Shown piece by piece: positions 47,112-55,882 of a DNA stretch of 64,000 nt. Below the pieces are notes generated by a model. The model ran no database searches, was not told where the DNA came from, and saw nothing but the letters and a program-made list of their open reading frames with translations. Every line of letters starts with the position of its first letter. Positions within the stretch are counted from its first letter, which is position 1. Origin of the DNA: Acinetobacter sp. Ac_5812 (GTDB lineage Bacteria > Pseudomonadota > Gammaproteobacteria > Pseudomonadales > Moraxellaceae); NCBI RefSeq assembly GCF_013072695.1, contig NZ_LXUK01000012.1, forward strand, positions 434,546 through 498,545. Direction: 5' to 3'. A program made the position numbers and the translations under genes.

Positions 47112-48047
47112 GTCTTCAGTCTTTGCCTCAGTCAATGGCATGATTCGGGTTTTTAGGATTTCCATAAAGGTTTTTAAAATCATATTGTAGTTTTTGCCTT
47201 TATGGGTGATCAGGCAGATCGGGGTACTGTAATGCATCACGTCCTGCAAAATAGGCTGCATAAAACCATCTTCTACCCATTTTTTTGCATAATGATCGGG
47301 TAAAAAACCCAGAAACTTACCTGTTAAGATCAGAAAGGCGATGCCTTCACGGTCACTGGCAGTGGCCGAACAATCAAGCAGTTGGTGCAATTTCGCCGCT
47401 TCTGCTGTTGTTGCATAATTGGGTAATACTGCTTGCCAGTTTTTTAAATCCGCAGTGTGAATATCACCTAAATGTTGAAACAGCGGGTGATTTTTACCGC
47501 AGTAGAGCAAAGACTTTTCGCTATATAAATCAAAATAATCTAAGCCAGACAATGGGGTGACGAGGGGAATGGCACCTGCATGTAAGCGATTGTCTAAGAC
47601 ACGACATTCAATATCCGACAATGTGCTCATACTGATATTAATCAGCACTTCGGTATTTTCTTCGGCCAGCACAGCAAGTGTATTGGTGATATAGGCACTG
47701 GGCATGGTGACCAAGTTATTAATAATCCCAATATTAAACTCACCTTTGAGTTGATTATGCATTTGATTGATCTTGGCACGAAAGTCTTCAATCGAAGCAT
47801 TCAACACTTCAATATATTCTAGAATTTCTCGGCCTTCATCGGTCAGGGCGAAGCCTGCTCTACCTCGTTGGCATAACCGAATTCCGAGCCGATTTTCTAG
47901 ATCACTCATGTGCAGACTAATTGCTGAACGACTGATGCCAAGCATACTTTCCGCAGCGCTAAAGCTGTGGCAGTCACACACCGTTTTAAAAATTTTAAGA
48001 AGTTTTATATCAAAATCAGTCACTTGATTTAATTTTTTCGGTTTCAT
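47100..48047 (-). CDS. LysR-family regulator of beta-alanine genes
   Basis: A 315-residue LTTR. HTH: FKTVCDCHSFSAAESMLGI, SRSAISLHMSDLENRLGI. The effector domain begins near GEFNIGIINNLVTM. Divergent from bauA, with a symmetric GATAA/TTATC dyad in the shared gap, so it is the probable activator of bauA-mmsA. The inducer is presumably beta-alanine or a product; this is inference. Confidence 0.87.
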   Translation of the reverse strand: MKPKKLNQVTDFDIKLLKIFKTVCDCHSFSAAESMLGISRSAISLHMSDLENRLGIRLCQRGRAGFALTDEGREILEYIEVLNASIEDFRAKINQMHNQLKGEFNIGIINNLVTMPSAYITNTLAVLAEENTEVLINISMSTLSDIECRVLDNRLHAGAIPLVTPLSGLDYFDLYSEKSLLYCGKNHPLFQHLGDIHTADLKNWQAVLPNYATTAEAAKLHQLLDCSATASDREGIAFLILTGKFLGFLPDHYAKKWVEDGFMQPILQDVMHYSTPICLITHKGKNYNMILKTFMEILKTRIMPLTEAKTEDKSR

Positions 48048-48077
48048 TTAGTTTTGCTTTTTTATATCTAAACTCAA

Positions 48078-48094
48078 GATAATTTGAATTTATC
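48078..48094. promoter_or_regulatory. LysR-type dyad between lysR and bauA
   Basis: GATAA-t-TT-g-AA-t-TTATC, a 17-bp near-perfect dyad, 31 bp from the lysR start and 56 bp from the bauA start. Its symmetry, length and position fit an LTTR recognition site. Confidence 0.5.
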
Positions 48095-48149
48095 AAAACT
48101 ATATCGCGCTGTACACTCCAACAATAACCCCAAAACAAGAAGAGTGATT

Positions 48150-49526
48150 ATGTTTGATATCGACACCGCAAATGACCGTGATGATGCATTGGAAGCCAGT
48201 CCGTCAGAAGTCCCAATGCGCTTAAATTACCAAGCACATTGGATGCCGTTTACTGCCAACCGTAATTTTCATCAAGATCCACGCATCATCGTGGCGGCCA
48301 AAGGCTCATCTTTAATTGACAGTACAGGACGTGAGATTTATGACTCTCTGTCAGGTTTATGGACCTGCGGTGCAGGGCATAGCCTGCCTGAAATCCAGCA
48401 AGCAGTAACGCGCCAATTGGCAAAACTGGATTATTCACCAGCCTTCCAATTTGGACACCCATTGTCTTTTCAATTGGCTGAAAAAATTGTGCAGCACATG
48501 CCTGAAAAACTCCAGCATGTTTTCTTTACCGATTCGGGTTCTGAGTCAGCAGATACTGCGATCAAAATGGCGCGGGCGTATTGGCGGATTAAAGGTCAAC
48601 CGAGCAAAACCAAGCTGATTGGGCGGGCGCGTGGCTACCATGGTGTCAACGTGGCAGGCACCAGCCTAGGCGGGATTGGTGGCAACCGTAAAATGTTTGG
48701 TCAATTGATGGATGTCGATCATTTACCGCATACCTTACAACCGCATCTAAGCTTTAGCAAAGGCTGTGCTGAAACAGGTGGAATTGAGCTGGCAGACGAA
48801 ATGCTCAAACTGATTGAGCTACATGATGCATCCAATATCGCTGCCGTGATCGTTGAACCTGTTTCGGGTTCGGCAGGTTGTATTGTACCACCGACAGGTT
48901 ATTTAAAACGTCTCAGAGAAATTTGTGATCAACACAATATCCTGCTGATTTTTGATGAGGTGATTACGGGCTTTGGCCGAATGGGTGCATGGACCGCAGC
49001 TGAATATTTTGGTGTGACGCCTGATTTACTCACATTTGCCAAACAAATTACCAATGGTGCCATTCCATTAGGGGGCGTTGTCGCAAGCCACGAAATTTAT
49101 GATGCCTTTATGCAACAAGACTTGCCTGAACATGCGGTTGAGTTTACTCACGGTTATACCTATTCAGGGCATCCCGTTGGCTGTGCTGCTGCTTTAGCCA
49201 CTTTAGATGTACTGGAACAACAGAACTTGATTACTCAATCTGCGGCTTTGGCCCCAAGTTTTGAAAAACTGATACATGAATTAAAAGGTGCACCGAATGT
49301 GATTGATATTCGCAATTGCGGTTTGATTGGGGCGTTACAACTGGCACCGCGTGAAGGAGATGCCACCATTCGTGGATTTGAAATTGGTATGAAGTTGTGG
49401 AAAGCCGGTTTCTATGTGCGTTTTGGCGGAGACACCATTCAGTTTGGCCCAATGTTCAATAGCACCGAAGCGCAATTATCAAGGTTGATCAATGCTGTGG
49501 GTGAAACCCTTTATCAAGTGAAATAA
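48150..49526 (+). CDS. bauA: Beta-alanine:pyruvate (omega-amino acid) aminotransferase
   Basis: A 458-residue class III aminotransferase, PLP lysine Lys298 in LLTFAKQITNGAIPLGG. The N-terminal WMPFTANRNFHQDPRIIVAA and FTDSGSESADTAIKMARAYW segments are those of beta-alanine--pyruvate transaminases. Product from beta-alanine is malonate semialdehyde. A frame begins 22 codons upstream but AAGAAGAG precedes the ATG at 48150. It is followed 61 bp later by mmsA, which takes the product onward. Confidence 0.9.
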   Translation: MFDIDTANDRDDALEASPSEVPMRLNYQAHWMPFTANRNFHQDPRIIVAAKGSSLIDSTGREIYDSLSGLWTCGAGHSLPEIQQAVTRQLAKLDYSPAFQFGHPLSFQLAEKIVQHMPEKLQHVFFTDSGSESADTAIKMARAYWRIKGQPSKTKLIGRARGYHGVNVAGTSLGGIGGNRKMFGQLMDVDHLPHTLQPHLSFSKGCAETGGIELADEMLKLIELHDASNIAAVIVEPVSGSAGCIVPPTGYLKRLREICDQHNILLIFDEVITGFGRMGAWTAAEYFGVTPDLLTFAKQITNGAIPLGGVVASHEIYDAFMQQDLPEHAVEFTHGYTYSGHPVGCAAALATLDVLEQQNLITQSAALAPSFEKLIHELKGAPNVIDIRNCGLIGALQLAPREGDATIRGFEIGMKLWKAGFYVRFGGDTIQFGPMFNSTEAQLSRLINAVGETLYQVK

Positions 49527-49587
49527 AGCTTGGGTGGGGACTTGCCAAAAGCAAATGGAAAATAAGACACAGAGACAAGGAATACAA

Positions 49588-51150
49588 ATGAATAATTTAG
49601 AACATTTTAATGCCAATGCGTTCAGCGATACGGATTCAGCTCAAACACCAGCCACTCATTTGATTGGGCATTTTATCCAAGGTGGTTTGGTCACCAAGTC
49701 CAACCGAAAACAAGCGGTTTATAATCCTGCAACTGGTGAGATCAGCAAAGAAGTTGCCTTGGCGGATACACAGTTGGTGAATCAAGTGGTGCAGATTGCA
49801 GAGCAGGCATTCCCTGCATGGCGCGATACGCCGGTGATCAAACGGGCGCGGGTGATGTTTAAGTTCAAACAATTGCTTGAAGAAAATGTTGAAACCCTGT
49901 GTGAATTGATTGGGCAAGAGCATGGCAAGATTTGCCATGATGCCAAAGGTGAATTACAGCGTGGCATTGAAAATGTGGAATATGCCTGTGGTGCACCTGA
50001 GTTTTTAAAAGGCGAGTATTCTAAAAATGTTGGCCCAGATATTGATTCTTGGAGTGAGTTTCAACCTTTAGGTGTGGTTGCAGGCGTTACCCCTTTTAAT
50101 TTCCCAGCAATGGTGCCGTTGTGGATGTTCCCAATGGCGATTGTGTGTGGTAATTGCTTTATTTTAAAACCCTCTGAGAAGGCGCCTTCAGCGGCACTCT
50201 ATTTAGCTGAATTACTTAAACAGGCGGGCTTGCCCGATGGGGTGTTTAATGTGGTCAATGGCGACAAAGAAGCTGTCGATGCCTTACTACATCATTCTAA
50301 AATTCAAGCCATCAGTTTCGTCGGTTCAACACCAATCGCGGAATATATTTATCGAACAGCGACCTCGACAGGCAAACGCTGTCAGGCACTAGGTGGTGCA
50401 AAAAACCACGCCATCATTATGCCTGATGCGGATATTGATAATGTGGTGACCTCTTTACTGGGTGCTGCCTTTGGTTCATCGGGTGAACGTTGTATGGCCT
50501 TGTCCGTTGCGGTGGCCATTGGCGATGAAGTGGCTGATGTGGTGATTGCCAAGCTTAAACAAGAGATGCAGCAATTGAAGTTTGGACATTATGCCGATGC
50601 CAGTAATGACTTTGGACCGCTCATTTCGCAAGCACATAAAGATAAGGTACAAGCCTATATCCAAAGCGCCGAGCAACAAGGTGCTAAAATTGTGGTGGAT
50701 GGACGTGATGCCAAAGCCGTCGGTTATGAACATGGATTCTTTGTCGGACCGACCTTGGTTGATCAAATCTCAGCCGAGATGACCAGCTATCAACAAGAAA
50801 TTTTTGGGCCAGTATTACAGGTGATTCGCGTCGAAACGATGCAAGAAGCTATGCAACTGATCAATGATCATGAATATGGCAATGGCACCTGTATTTATAC
50901 CCGAGATGGTGAGGCGGCGCGTTATTTTACCAATAATATCCAAGTGGGCATGGTTGGGGTGAATGTACCATTACCTGTACCGGTTGCTTATCACAGTTTT
51001 GGTGGCTGGAAACGTTCGCTGTTTGGAGATCTGTATGCCTATGGCCCAGATGGCGTGCGTTTTTATACACGACGTAAAACTATCACGCAACGTTGGCCAT
51101 CTGCACAGATTCGTGAGGCGAAACAATTTGCTATGCCAACTTTAAATTAA
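49588..51150 (+). CDS. mmsA: Methylmalonate/malonate-semialdehyde dehydrogenase (CoA-acylating)
   Basis: A 520-residue aldehyde dehydrogenase of the CoA-acylating class, catalytic Cys302 in GSSGERCMALSVAV. Typical motifs are TPFNFPAMVPLWMFPMA and LGGAKNHAIIMPDAD, the latter lacking the general-base glutamate of hydrolytic ALDHs, as expected for the CoA-dependent type. CAAGGA precedes the ATG at 49588; a longer frame to 49534 is unlikely. With bauA it converts beta-alanine to acetyl-CoA. Confidence 0.92.
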   Translation: MNNLEHFNANAFSDTDSAQTPATHLIGHFIQGGLVTKSNRKQAVYNPATGEISKEVALADTQLVNQVVQIAEQAFPAWRDTPVIKRARVMFKFKQLLEENVETLCELIGQEHGKICHDAKGELQRGIENVEYACGAPEFLKGEYSKNVGPDIDSWSEFQPLGVVAGVTPFNFPAMVPLWMFPMAIVCGNCFILKPSEKAPSAALYLAELLKQAGLPDGVFNVVNGDKEAVDALLHHSKIQAISFVGSTPIAEYIYRTATSTGKRCQALGGAKNHAIIMPDADIDNVVTSLLGAAFGSSGERCMALSVAVAIGDEVADVVIAKLKQEMQQLKFGHYADASNDFGPLISQAHKDKVQAYIQSAEQQGAKIVVDGRDAKAVGYEHGFFVGPTLVDQISAEMTSYQQEIFGPVLQVIRVETMQEAMQLINDHEYGNGTCIYTRDGEAARYFTNNIQVGMVGVNVPLPVPVAYHSFGGWKRSLFGDLYAYGPDGVRFYTRRKTITQRWPSAQIREAKQFAMPTLN

Positions 51151-51161
51151 TTTTTGTTGGA

Positions 51162-51190
51162 GGGAAGACCGTTGGTTTTCCCTTTTTATT
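51162..51190 (+). terminator. Intrinsic terminator after mmsA
   Basis: Stem GGGAAGACC / GGTTTTCCC (one G-T pair) with a GTT loop, followed by TTTTTATTTTT. The permease downstream therefore needs its own promoter in the following 60 bp, or readthrough. Confidence 0.85.
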
Positions 51191-51248
51191 TTTGTAGGAA
51201 TTGAAACATGTAATTAACGGTTTGATAAGTATTTTTAAGGAATAAAAT

Positions 51249-52640
51249 ATGAATAGTGATAAAACAACAAAATTAGGTGAAGGACTTTCGAATCGCCATG
51301 TCACGATGATCAGTATTGGTGGTGTTATTGGTGCAGGTTTATTTGTCGGTTCATCTGCGGCAATTGCCAAAGCAGGTCCCGCTGCGGTATTGGCTTATAT
51401 TATTACCAGTATTCTGGTTTTTCTGGTGATGCGCATGCTCGGTGAGATGGCCGTAGCGCAACCAGATACAGGTTCATTTTCAACTTATGCACGCAAAGCA
51501 ATCGGCCCTTGGGCTGGTTTTAGCGTAGGGTGGCTGTATTGGTGGTTTTGGGTGTTGGTGATCCCAATTGAAGCCATTGCAGGCGCCGAAATTTTACATG
51601 CTTGGTTTCCACAGGTATCCAGTGCCATTTACGCTTTTGCATTTATTATCTTACTCAGTTTGGCCAACTTCTTTAGTACCAAAAGTTTTGGTGAGTTTGA
51701 GTTTTGGTTTGCGCTGATTAAAGTGATTGCGATTCTCGTGTTTATTGTGATTGGTGCATCAGCCGTGTTTGGACTGTGGCCTTTAGCCAAAGATGTCAGC
51801 GGTGTAGGCAATCTCTTTTCCAATGGCGGCTTTATGCCACATGGTATGGGCGGTGTTCTGTCTGCGATTTTGATCTCGGCATTTTCCTTCTTTGGCATTG
51901 AAATTCTTTCGATTGCTGCGGCAGAGTCTAAAAATCCTGAAGAGAAAATCAAACGGGCAACCAATTTAGTCCTGTATCGGATTATCTTATTCTTCGTGGT
52001 TTCAATTTTTCTGGCGGTTGCCTTGGTGGATTGGCGTTCACCTGATTTACAAAAATTGGGTACTTTTCAGTATGTCTTGGTCAGTCTGAATATTCCTCAA
52101 ACCAAGTTAATTATGGACACTGTAGTATTTATTGCAGTGGCGAGTTGCATGAATGCGGCTGTTTATACCTCTTCACGCATGCTATTTGCTTTAGGTGCCC
52201 GTCAAGAAGCACCAAAAATGGTCACGAAAATTAATGCCGCAGGTGTGCCAACCATCGCAGTATTTGCATCGACTTTGATCGGATTGATTTGTTGTGCGGT
52301 GAATTACTTATTTCCTGGACAGGTATTTGGATTTTTATTGTCAACCACCGGTTCGATTGCATTGGTGGTTTACTTGGTGATTGCAGTATCACAACTCCGT
52401 TTGCGCATTCAATTAGATAAAGTTGGGGCTGCTGTGCCTTTTAAAATGTGGTTATTTCCGTGGCTGACTTGGTTTGTGATTGTGGTGATCATGAGCGTGC
52501 TGGGCTATATGTTCCTGTCACCTCAATATAGCTATGAAACCACTTTATCTTTAAGTGTCACCTTCATTGTCGTGATCTGTGGACTGATCGTGACCCGAAA
52601 GAAGAAAAGTAATCGAACAGTCGCACTACATCTAGACTGA
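51249..52640 (+). CDS. APC-family amino-acid permease, GabP-like
   Basis: A 463-residue, 12-helix permease. The helix 1 motif is ISIGGVIGAGLFVGSSAAI, followed by GPAAVLAYIITSILVFLVMR. The helix 8 region SCMNAAVYTSSRMLFALG is that of the GABA/aromatic amino-acid permease group. AAGGAA precedes the ATG. Between the beta-alanine and GABA modules, so import of an omega-amino acid is the likely role. Confidence 0.87.
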   Translation: MNSDKTTKLGEGLSNRHVTMISIGGVIGAGLFVGSSAAIAKAGPAAVLAYIITSILVFLVMRMLGEMAVAQPDTGSFSTYARKAIGPWAGFSVGWLYWWFWVLVIPIEAIAGAEILHAWFPQVSSAIYAFAFIILLSLANFFSTKSFGEFEFWFALIKVIAILVFIVIGASAVFGLWPLAKDVSGVGNLFSNGGFMPHGMGGVLSAILISAFSFFGIEILSIAAAESKNPEEKIKRATNLVLYRIILFFVVSIFLAVALVDWRSPDLQKLGTFQYVLVSLNIPQTKLIMDTVVFIAVASCMNAAVYTSSRMLFALGARQEAPKMVTKINAAGVPTIAVFASTLIGLICCAVNYLFPGQVFGFLLSTTGSIALVVYLVIAVSQLRLRIQLDKVGAAVPFKMWLFPWLTWFVIVVIMSVLGYMFLSPQYSYETTLSLSVTFIVVICGLIVTRKKKSNRTVALHLD

Positions 52641-52652
52641 TCAAACATCATC

Positions 52653-52684
52653 ATAAGGCCTATGCTTTGAAGTTTAGGTCTTAT
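52653..52684. terminator. Bidirectional terminator overlapping the exporter stop
   Basis: Stem ATAAGGCCT / AGGTCTTAT (one G-T) with a 14-nt loop. The distal arm includes the final codons of the convergent minus-strand EamA gene, as also seen at 47082-47111. Confidence 0.65.
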
Positions 52685-53558
52685 TACTTTTATAGGAAAA
52701 ATAGGAGCAGCCCGCGCATGAGAGCATGATGATGGCAATGCCCGTGATTTGATATAGATTGAGGTGTTCTTTTAAGATCAACCAACCTGCAAGGGCACTG
52801 ACCGCAGGAGAGGCGCTCAGTAAAATTCCAAATACTTTCGGTTCGAGTTTTTTCATGGCAAAGATATCCAGTAAGAACGGAATGGTACTGGAAAGCAGCG
52901 ATACCAAAACACAGAGCAGTAAAATCCAATAAGAATGAAATAGCTGATTCAGATCAGAAATACCAAAGGGTAGTGCAAATAGAGTTGCCACCAACATGCC
53001 AATCGCTACTGTATTGCTGCCGCCTTTTGCGACTTTCGTACCGAAAATGATATATAAGCCCCAACATAATGCTGCGGCAAGCGCATAAAACATGCCGATA
53101 TAACTAAAATGCTGATTGCCACTGCCCAAAGGTAATAACATCAGACCGATAAATGACAAGACGCCCCAGAGTAAATCCTGTTTCTGTTTTGACATGACAA
53201 TGGCAACGGTGAGTGGACCCAAGACTTCAATTGAAATGGCAATGCCAATCGACAAATGGGAAAAGGACTTATAGATCAAAAGATTCATGAGACTCAGAAT
53301 CAGTCCATAAATGATCAGATTCTTCCATTCCATTTGAGGAGGAAAGCTGCGCCAAGGTTTGAAGATCATCCAGAGCAACAGCGCTGAAAAACTTAAACGA
53401 ATCAGGGCAACCCCTTCAGCGCCAAAGATGGGAAATAGGGTTTTCGCAATCGCAGCCCCAATTTGTACTGATGCAAGTGATAGACATGCTGCAGCCAAGG
53501 CCAGTTCTTGTTTATTTTGAGCAGAAGCATGCATATCGATGACCCATAGAGTGATCAT
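52674..53558 (-). CDS. EamA/DMT-family exporter, RhtA-like
   Basis: A 294-residue protein with ten hydrophobic helices in two EamA halves. Features include SLASVQIGAAIAKTLFP, SIGIAISIEVLGPLTVAIV and ALCWGLYIIFGTKVA. The pattern is that of RhtA, which exports threonine and homoserine. An ATG eight codons downstream is an alternative start. Divergent from an Lrp/AsnC regulator, a common arrangement for amino-acid exporters. Confidence 0.83.
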   Translation of the reverse strand: MITLWVIDMHASAQNKQELALAAACLSLASVQIGAAIAKTLFPIFGAEGVALIRLSFSALLLWMIFKPWRSFPPQMEWKNLIIYGLILSLMNLLIYKSFSHLSIGIAISIEVLGPLTVAIVMSKQKQDLLWGVLSFIGLMLLPLGSGNQHFSYIGMFYALAAALCWGLYIIFGTKVAKGGSNTVAIGMLVATLFALPFGISDLNQLFHSYWILLLCVLVSLLSSTIPFLLDIFAMKKLEPKVFGILLSASPAVSALAGWLILKEHLNLYQITGIAIIMLSCAGCSYFSYKSNKT

Positions 53559-53654
53559 GAGATTTTAATTCTAGAACGATGATTAAATCGTGCTAATTGA
53601 TTGAGCTGAAGGAGTGATTCACTCTATTATTGGAAAAATATGAGGAATTAATTC

Positions 53655-54122
53655 ATGGCTGAGCTATCACTTGATCATTTTGATTATGCAATTTTAAGAA
53701 TATTGCAGCAGGACAATAAAATTTCACATCGGCAGATTTCGGAGCAGATCGGGCTGTCTCAAGCATCGATACAACGGCGTATTGTTCGAATGGAACAGGA
53801 ATCCATTATCGAAAAAAATTGTGCAGTACTGAATCCAAAGCGATTTGGAGAAAAGGTGACTTCGATTATTGAAGTGCGTCTTGCTGAAGATCGTTCTGTG
53901 GTGATGGATCGGGCTAAACAATACTTTGCAACAGTGGATGAAATTCAGCAATGCTATTTCGTCAATGGTGGGGTATCTTTTATCATCATTATGATTTCAA
54001 ATAATTTATCGCATTTTGAAGCTTTGGTGAGAAAGCATTTTGCAGATAATCAAGATGTCAAAACCTATCGGACTTTAATCGTTTTAGATCGGGTCAAAGT
54101 CAGTTTAGATCTTTGCTTTTAG
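53655..54122 (+). CDS. Lrp/AsnC-family regulator
   Basis: A 155-residue regulator: N-terminal HTH DYAILRILQQDNKISHRQIS, then EQIGLSQASIQRRIVRME, and a C-terminal RAM-type ligand domain (VTSIIEVRLAEDRS to the end). It is divergent from the exporter across 96 bp and likely senses an amino acid to control it. Confidence 0.9.
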   Translation: MAELSLDHFDYAILRILQQDNKISHRQISEQIGLSQASIQRRIVRMEQESIIEKNCAVLNPKRFGEKVTSIIEVRLAEDRSVVMDRAKQYFATVDEIQQCYFVNGGVSFIIIMISNNLSHFEALVRKHFADNQDVKTYRTLIVLDRVKVSLDLCF

Positions 54123-54148
54123 TTTGGAATATATCAATGAATAAGCTT

Positions 54149-54198
54149 CACTTGGTTTAGCGATGGCTCAAGAAAAGACGTACGCCCTAAACCAAGTG
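54149..54198. terminator. Terminator between lrp-type gene and gabR
   Basis: Perfect 12-bp stem CACTTGGTTTAG / CTAAACCAAGTG with a 26-nt loop, TTATTCTGCTCT following. Sits between two convergent genes. Confidence 0.6.
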
Positions 54199-54212
54199 TT
54201 ATTCTGCTCTAA

Positions 54213-55721
54213 TCAACGGCTCTGGGGGAACAGCTCAAGACCGTTTTCAATCAGACATTGACGTAAAATACTAAAAGCAAAAGTCATATCCTGTTCCTGA
54301 ACACAGGCAAATCCAAGCAATAGGCCCGATTGAATTGGGGTATCGACACCTGAATAATATTGTGACAATGGGCGAACATTGACCCCGCGCGAAAGTGCGA
54401 GTGCAGATATTTCAACATCATTGGCGTGATCAGGTAATTTGAGTACCAGATGCAGCCCCGCATCATGATTAAATTCATGGACAAACACATCGCCCAGATA
54501 ACGGTGAATCAGTTCAATCAGAAATTTACGTCTTTTACTATACAGTAGGCGCATCCGTCGGATATGCGCTGCATAATGTCCTTCACGAATAAATTCGGCT
54601 AAGGCGCGTTGAGTAAGTAAGTGACCGCCTCGATACAGTTCAGCCGAAATCGTTCGTAAGGGCTGTACCAATTGTTTTGGAACCACCATATAGCCAATGC
54701 GCAAGGCGGGATAAATGGTTTTACTAAATGTTCCAATATAAATGACCGGTGGATTTTCTTCTAAACCCTGTAATGAAGGATAAGGCTGACCTGAAAAACG
54801 GAACTCACTGTCGTAGTCATCTTCAATAATCCAGCTGCCGTGCTGTTTAGCCAAATCCAGCAATTTTCTGCGTCTAGGTAAACTGAGATGAGAACCTAAA
54901 GGGTATTGATGAGACGGGGTGACGAAGATTAGGCGAGGTGGGGTAGACGAATGTTCTTCTGGAATAATGCCTTCGGCATCGACAGACATCGGAACAATAT
55001 TGAGGCCGTTGATACGCAGAATATTCTTGGCACCCCAATAGCCCGGATTTTCAATCCAGACATGATCATTTAAATCACATAAAGCCCGTGACACCAGATC
55101 AACCGCCTGATGGATGCCTTCGGTAATAATAATCTGGTCTGTTTCACAATTGACTGAACGGGCAATGCGCAAATAATCCGCCAATGCATGGCGTAATTCC
55201 ATACATCCTCCAGCATTGCTGTAGATCAAATTGGCAATTTCAGGCTGGCGACTGAGACGCGATTTGATCCGATTAAATTCGGCATGCGGAAATTCGGTGA
55301 CATCAGGCGCACCGGGTACAAAGGCACCCCACTGATACGGGGATGCAGCGGCATGTTGCAGCAAACTTGCCCCACGATGAGAAAGCGTTCGTGCTGTATC
55401 TTCTTTGCTTGCAGCAGCATAGCTTGGTGCTGTGCTGACCTGAATATAGCTTTCAGGTAGTGTCTCTGAGACCCAAGTGCCTCGACCAGTATGAGCTTGA
55501 ATATAACCTTCAGCACGTAATTGCTCATAGGCATTGAGGACAGTATTACGTGAAACGTGCAATTCATTGGCCAAATCACGTGATGCTGGAAGACGAGTAT
55601 TGGGTGCAAGAATGCCTTCCAAAATGGCATCTCTTAAACAATGAAAAACCCGAGCGGGTAAAGTCCCTTCACTGGCCTGTTGTAAATGCTGTAACAGGTA
55701 GTCTCCTAACAGGGTACGCAA
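54213..55721 (-). CDS. gabR: MocR-family regulator, GabR
   Basis: A 502-residue fusion of a GntR winged helix (residues about 20-90: LPARVFHCLRDAILEGIL, LPASRDLANELHVSRNTVLN) and an aminotransferase-like domain with PLP lysine Lys334 in IGTFSKTIYPALRIGYMV. GabR proteins bind GABA-PLP adducts, activate gabTD and repress themselves; gabTD lies divergently here. The start is TTG at 55721 with AAAGGAG 8-9 bases before it. No ATG is available in this part of the frame. A direct-repeat box of the putative operator covers this start and Shine-Dalgarno. Confidence 0.9.
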   Translation of the reverse strand: MRTLLGDYLLQHLQQASEGTLPARVFHCLRDAILEGILAPNTRLPASRDLANELHVSRNTVLNAYEQLRAEGYIQAHTGRGTWVSETLPESYIQVSTAPSYAAASKEDTARTLSHRGASLLQHAAASPYQWGAFVPGAPDVTEFPHAEFNRIKSRLSRQPEIANLIYSNAGGCMELRHALADYLRIARSVNCETDQIIITEGIHQAVDLVSRALCDLNDHVWIENPGYWGAKNILRINGLNIVPMSVDAEGIIPEEHSSTPPRLIFVTPSHQYPLGSHLSLPRRRKLLDLAKQHGSWIIEDDYDSEFRFSGQPYPSLQGLEENPPVIYIGTFSKTIYPALRIGYMVVPKQLVQPLRTISAELYRGGHLLTQRALAEFIREGHYAAHIRRMRLLYSKRRKFLIELIHRYLGDVFVHEFNHDAGLHLVLKLPDHANDVEISALALSRGVNVRPLSQYYSGVDTPIQSGLLLGFACVQEQDMTFAFSILRQCLIENGLELFPQSR

Positions 55722-55723
55722 TT

Positions 55724-55754
55724 GGCTCTCTCCTTTAGTCCAAAAGTGGCTCTC
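55724..55754. promoter_or_regulatory. GabR/MocR operator, gabR-gabT intergenic
   Basis: Direct repeats GGCTCTC at 55724-55730 and 55748-55754, spaced 24 bp start to start. The sequence AAAAGTGGCTCTC resembles known MocR sites such as the PdxR-type AAAGTGG-CTA. A TACACA -10-like element lies 26 bp after the second box. The first box overlaps the gabR Shine-Dalgarno. Confidence 0.65.
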
Positions 55755-55882
55755 GTCTATTCCTTATAAAAGGTACACATTAAGTACCCAAAGAGCATTT
55801 TAACCTTGCTTCAGCCAGATGTGGTCATGAAGCAATTTAAATGCCCAAAAAGATGATTGTTTTGTCGTATAGAGGTAACAAA

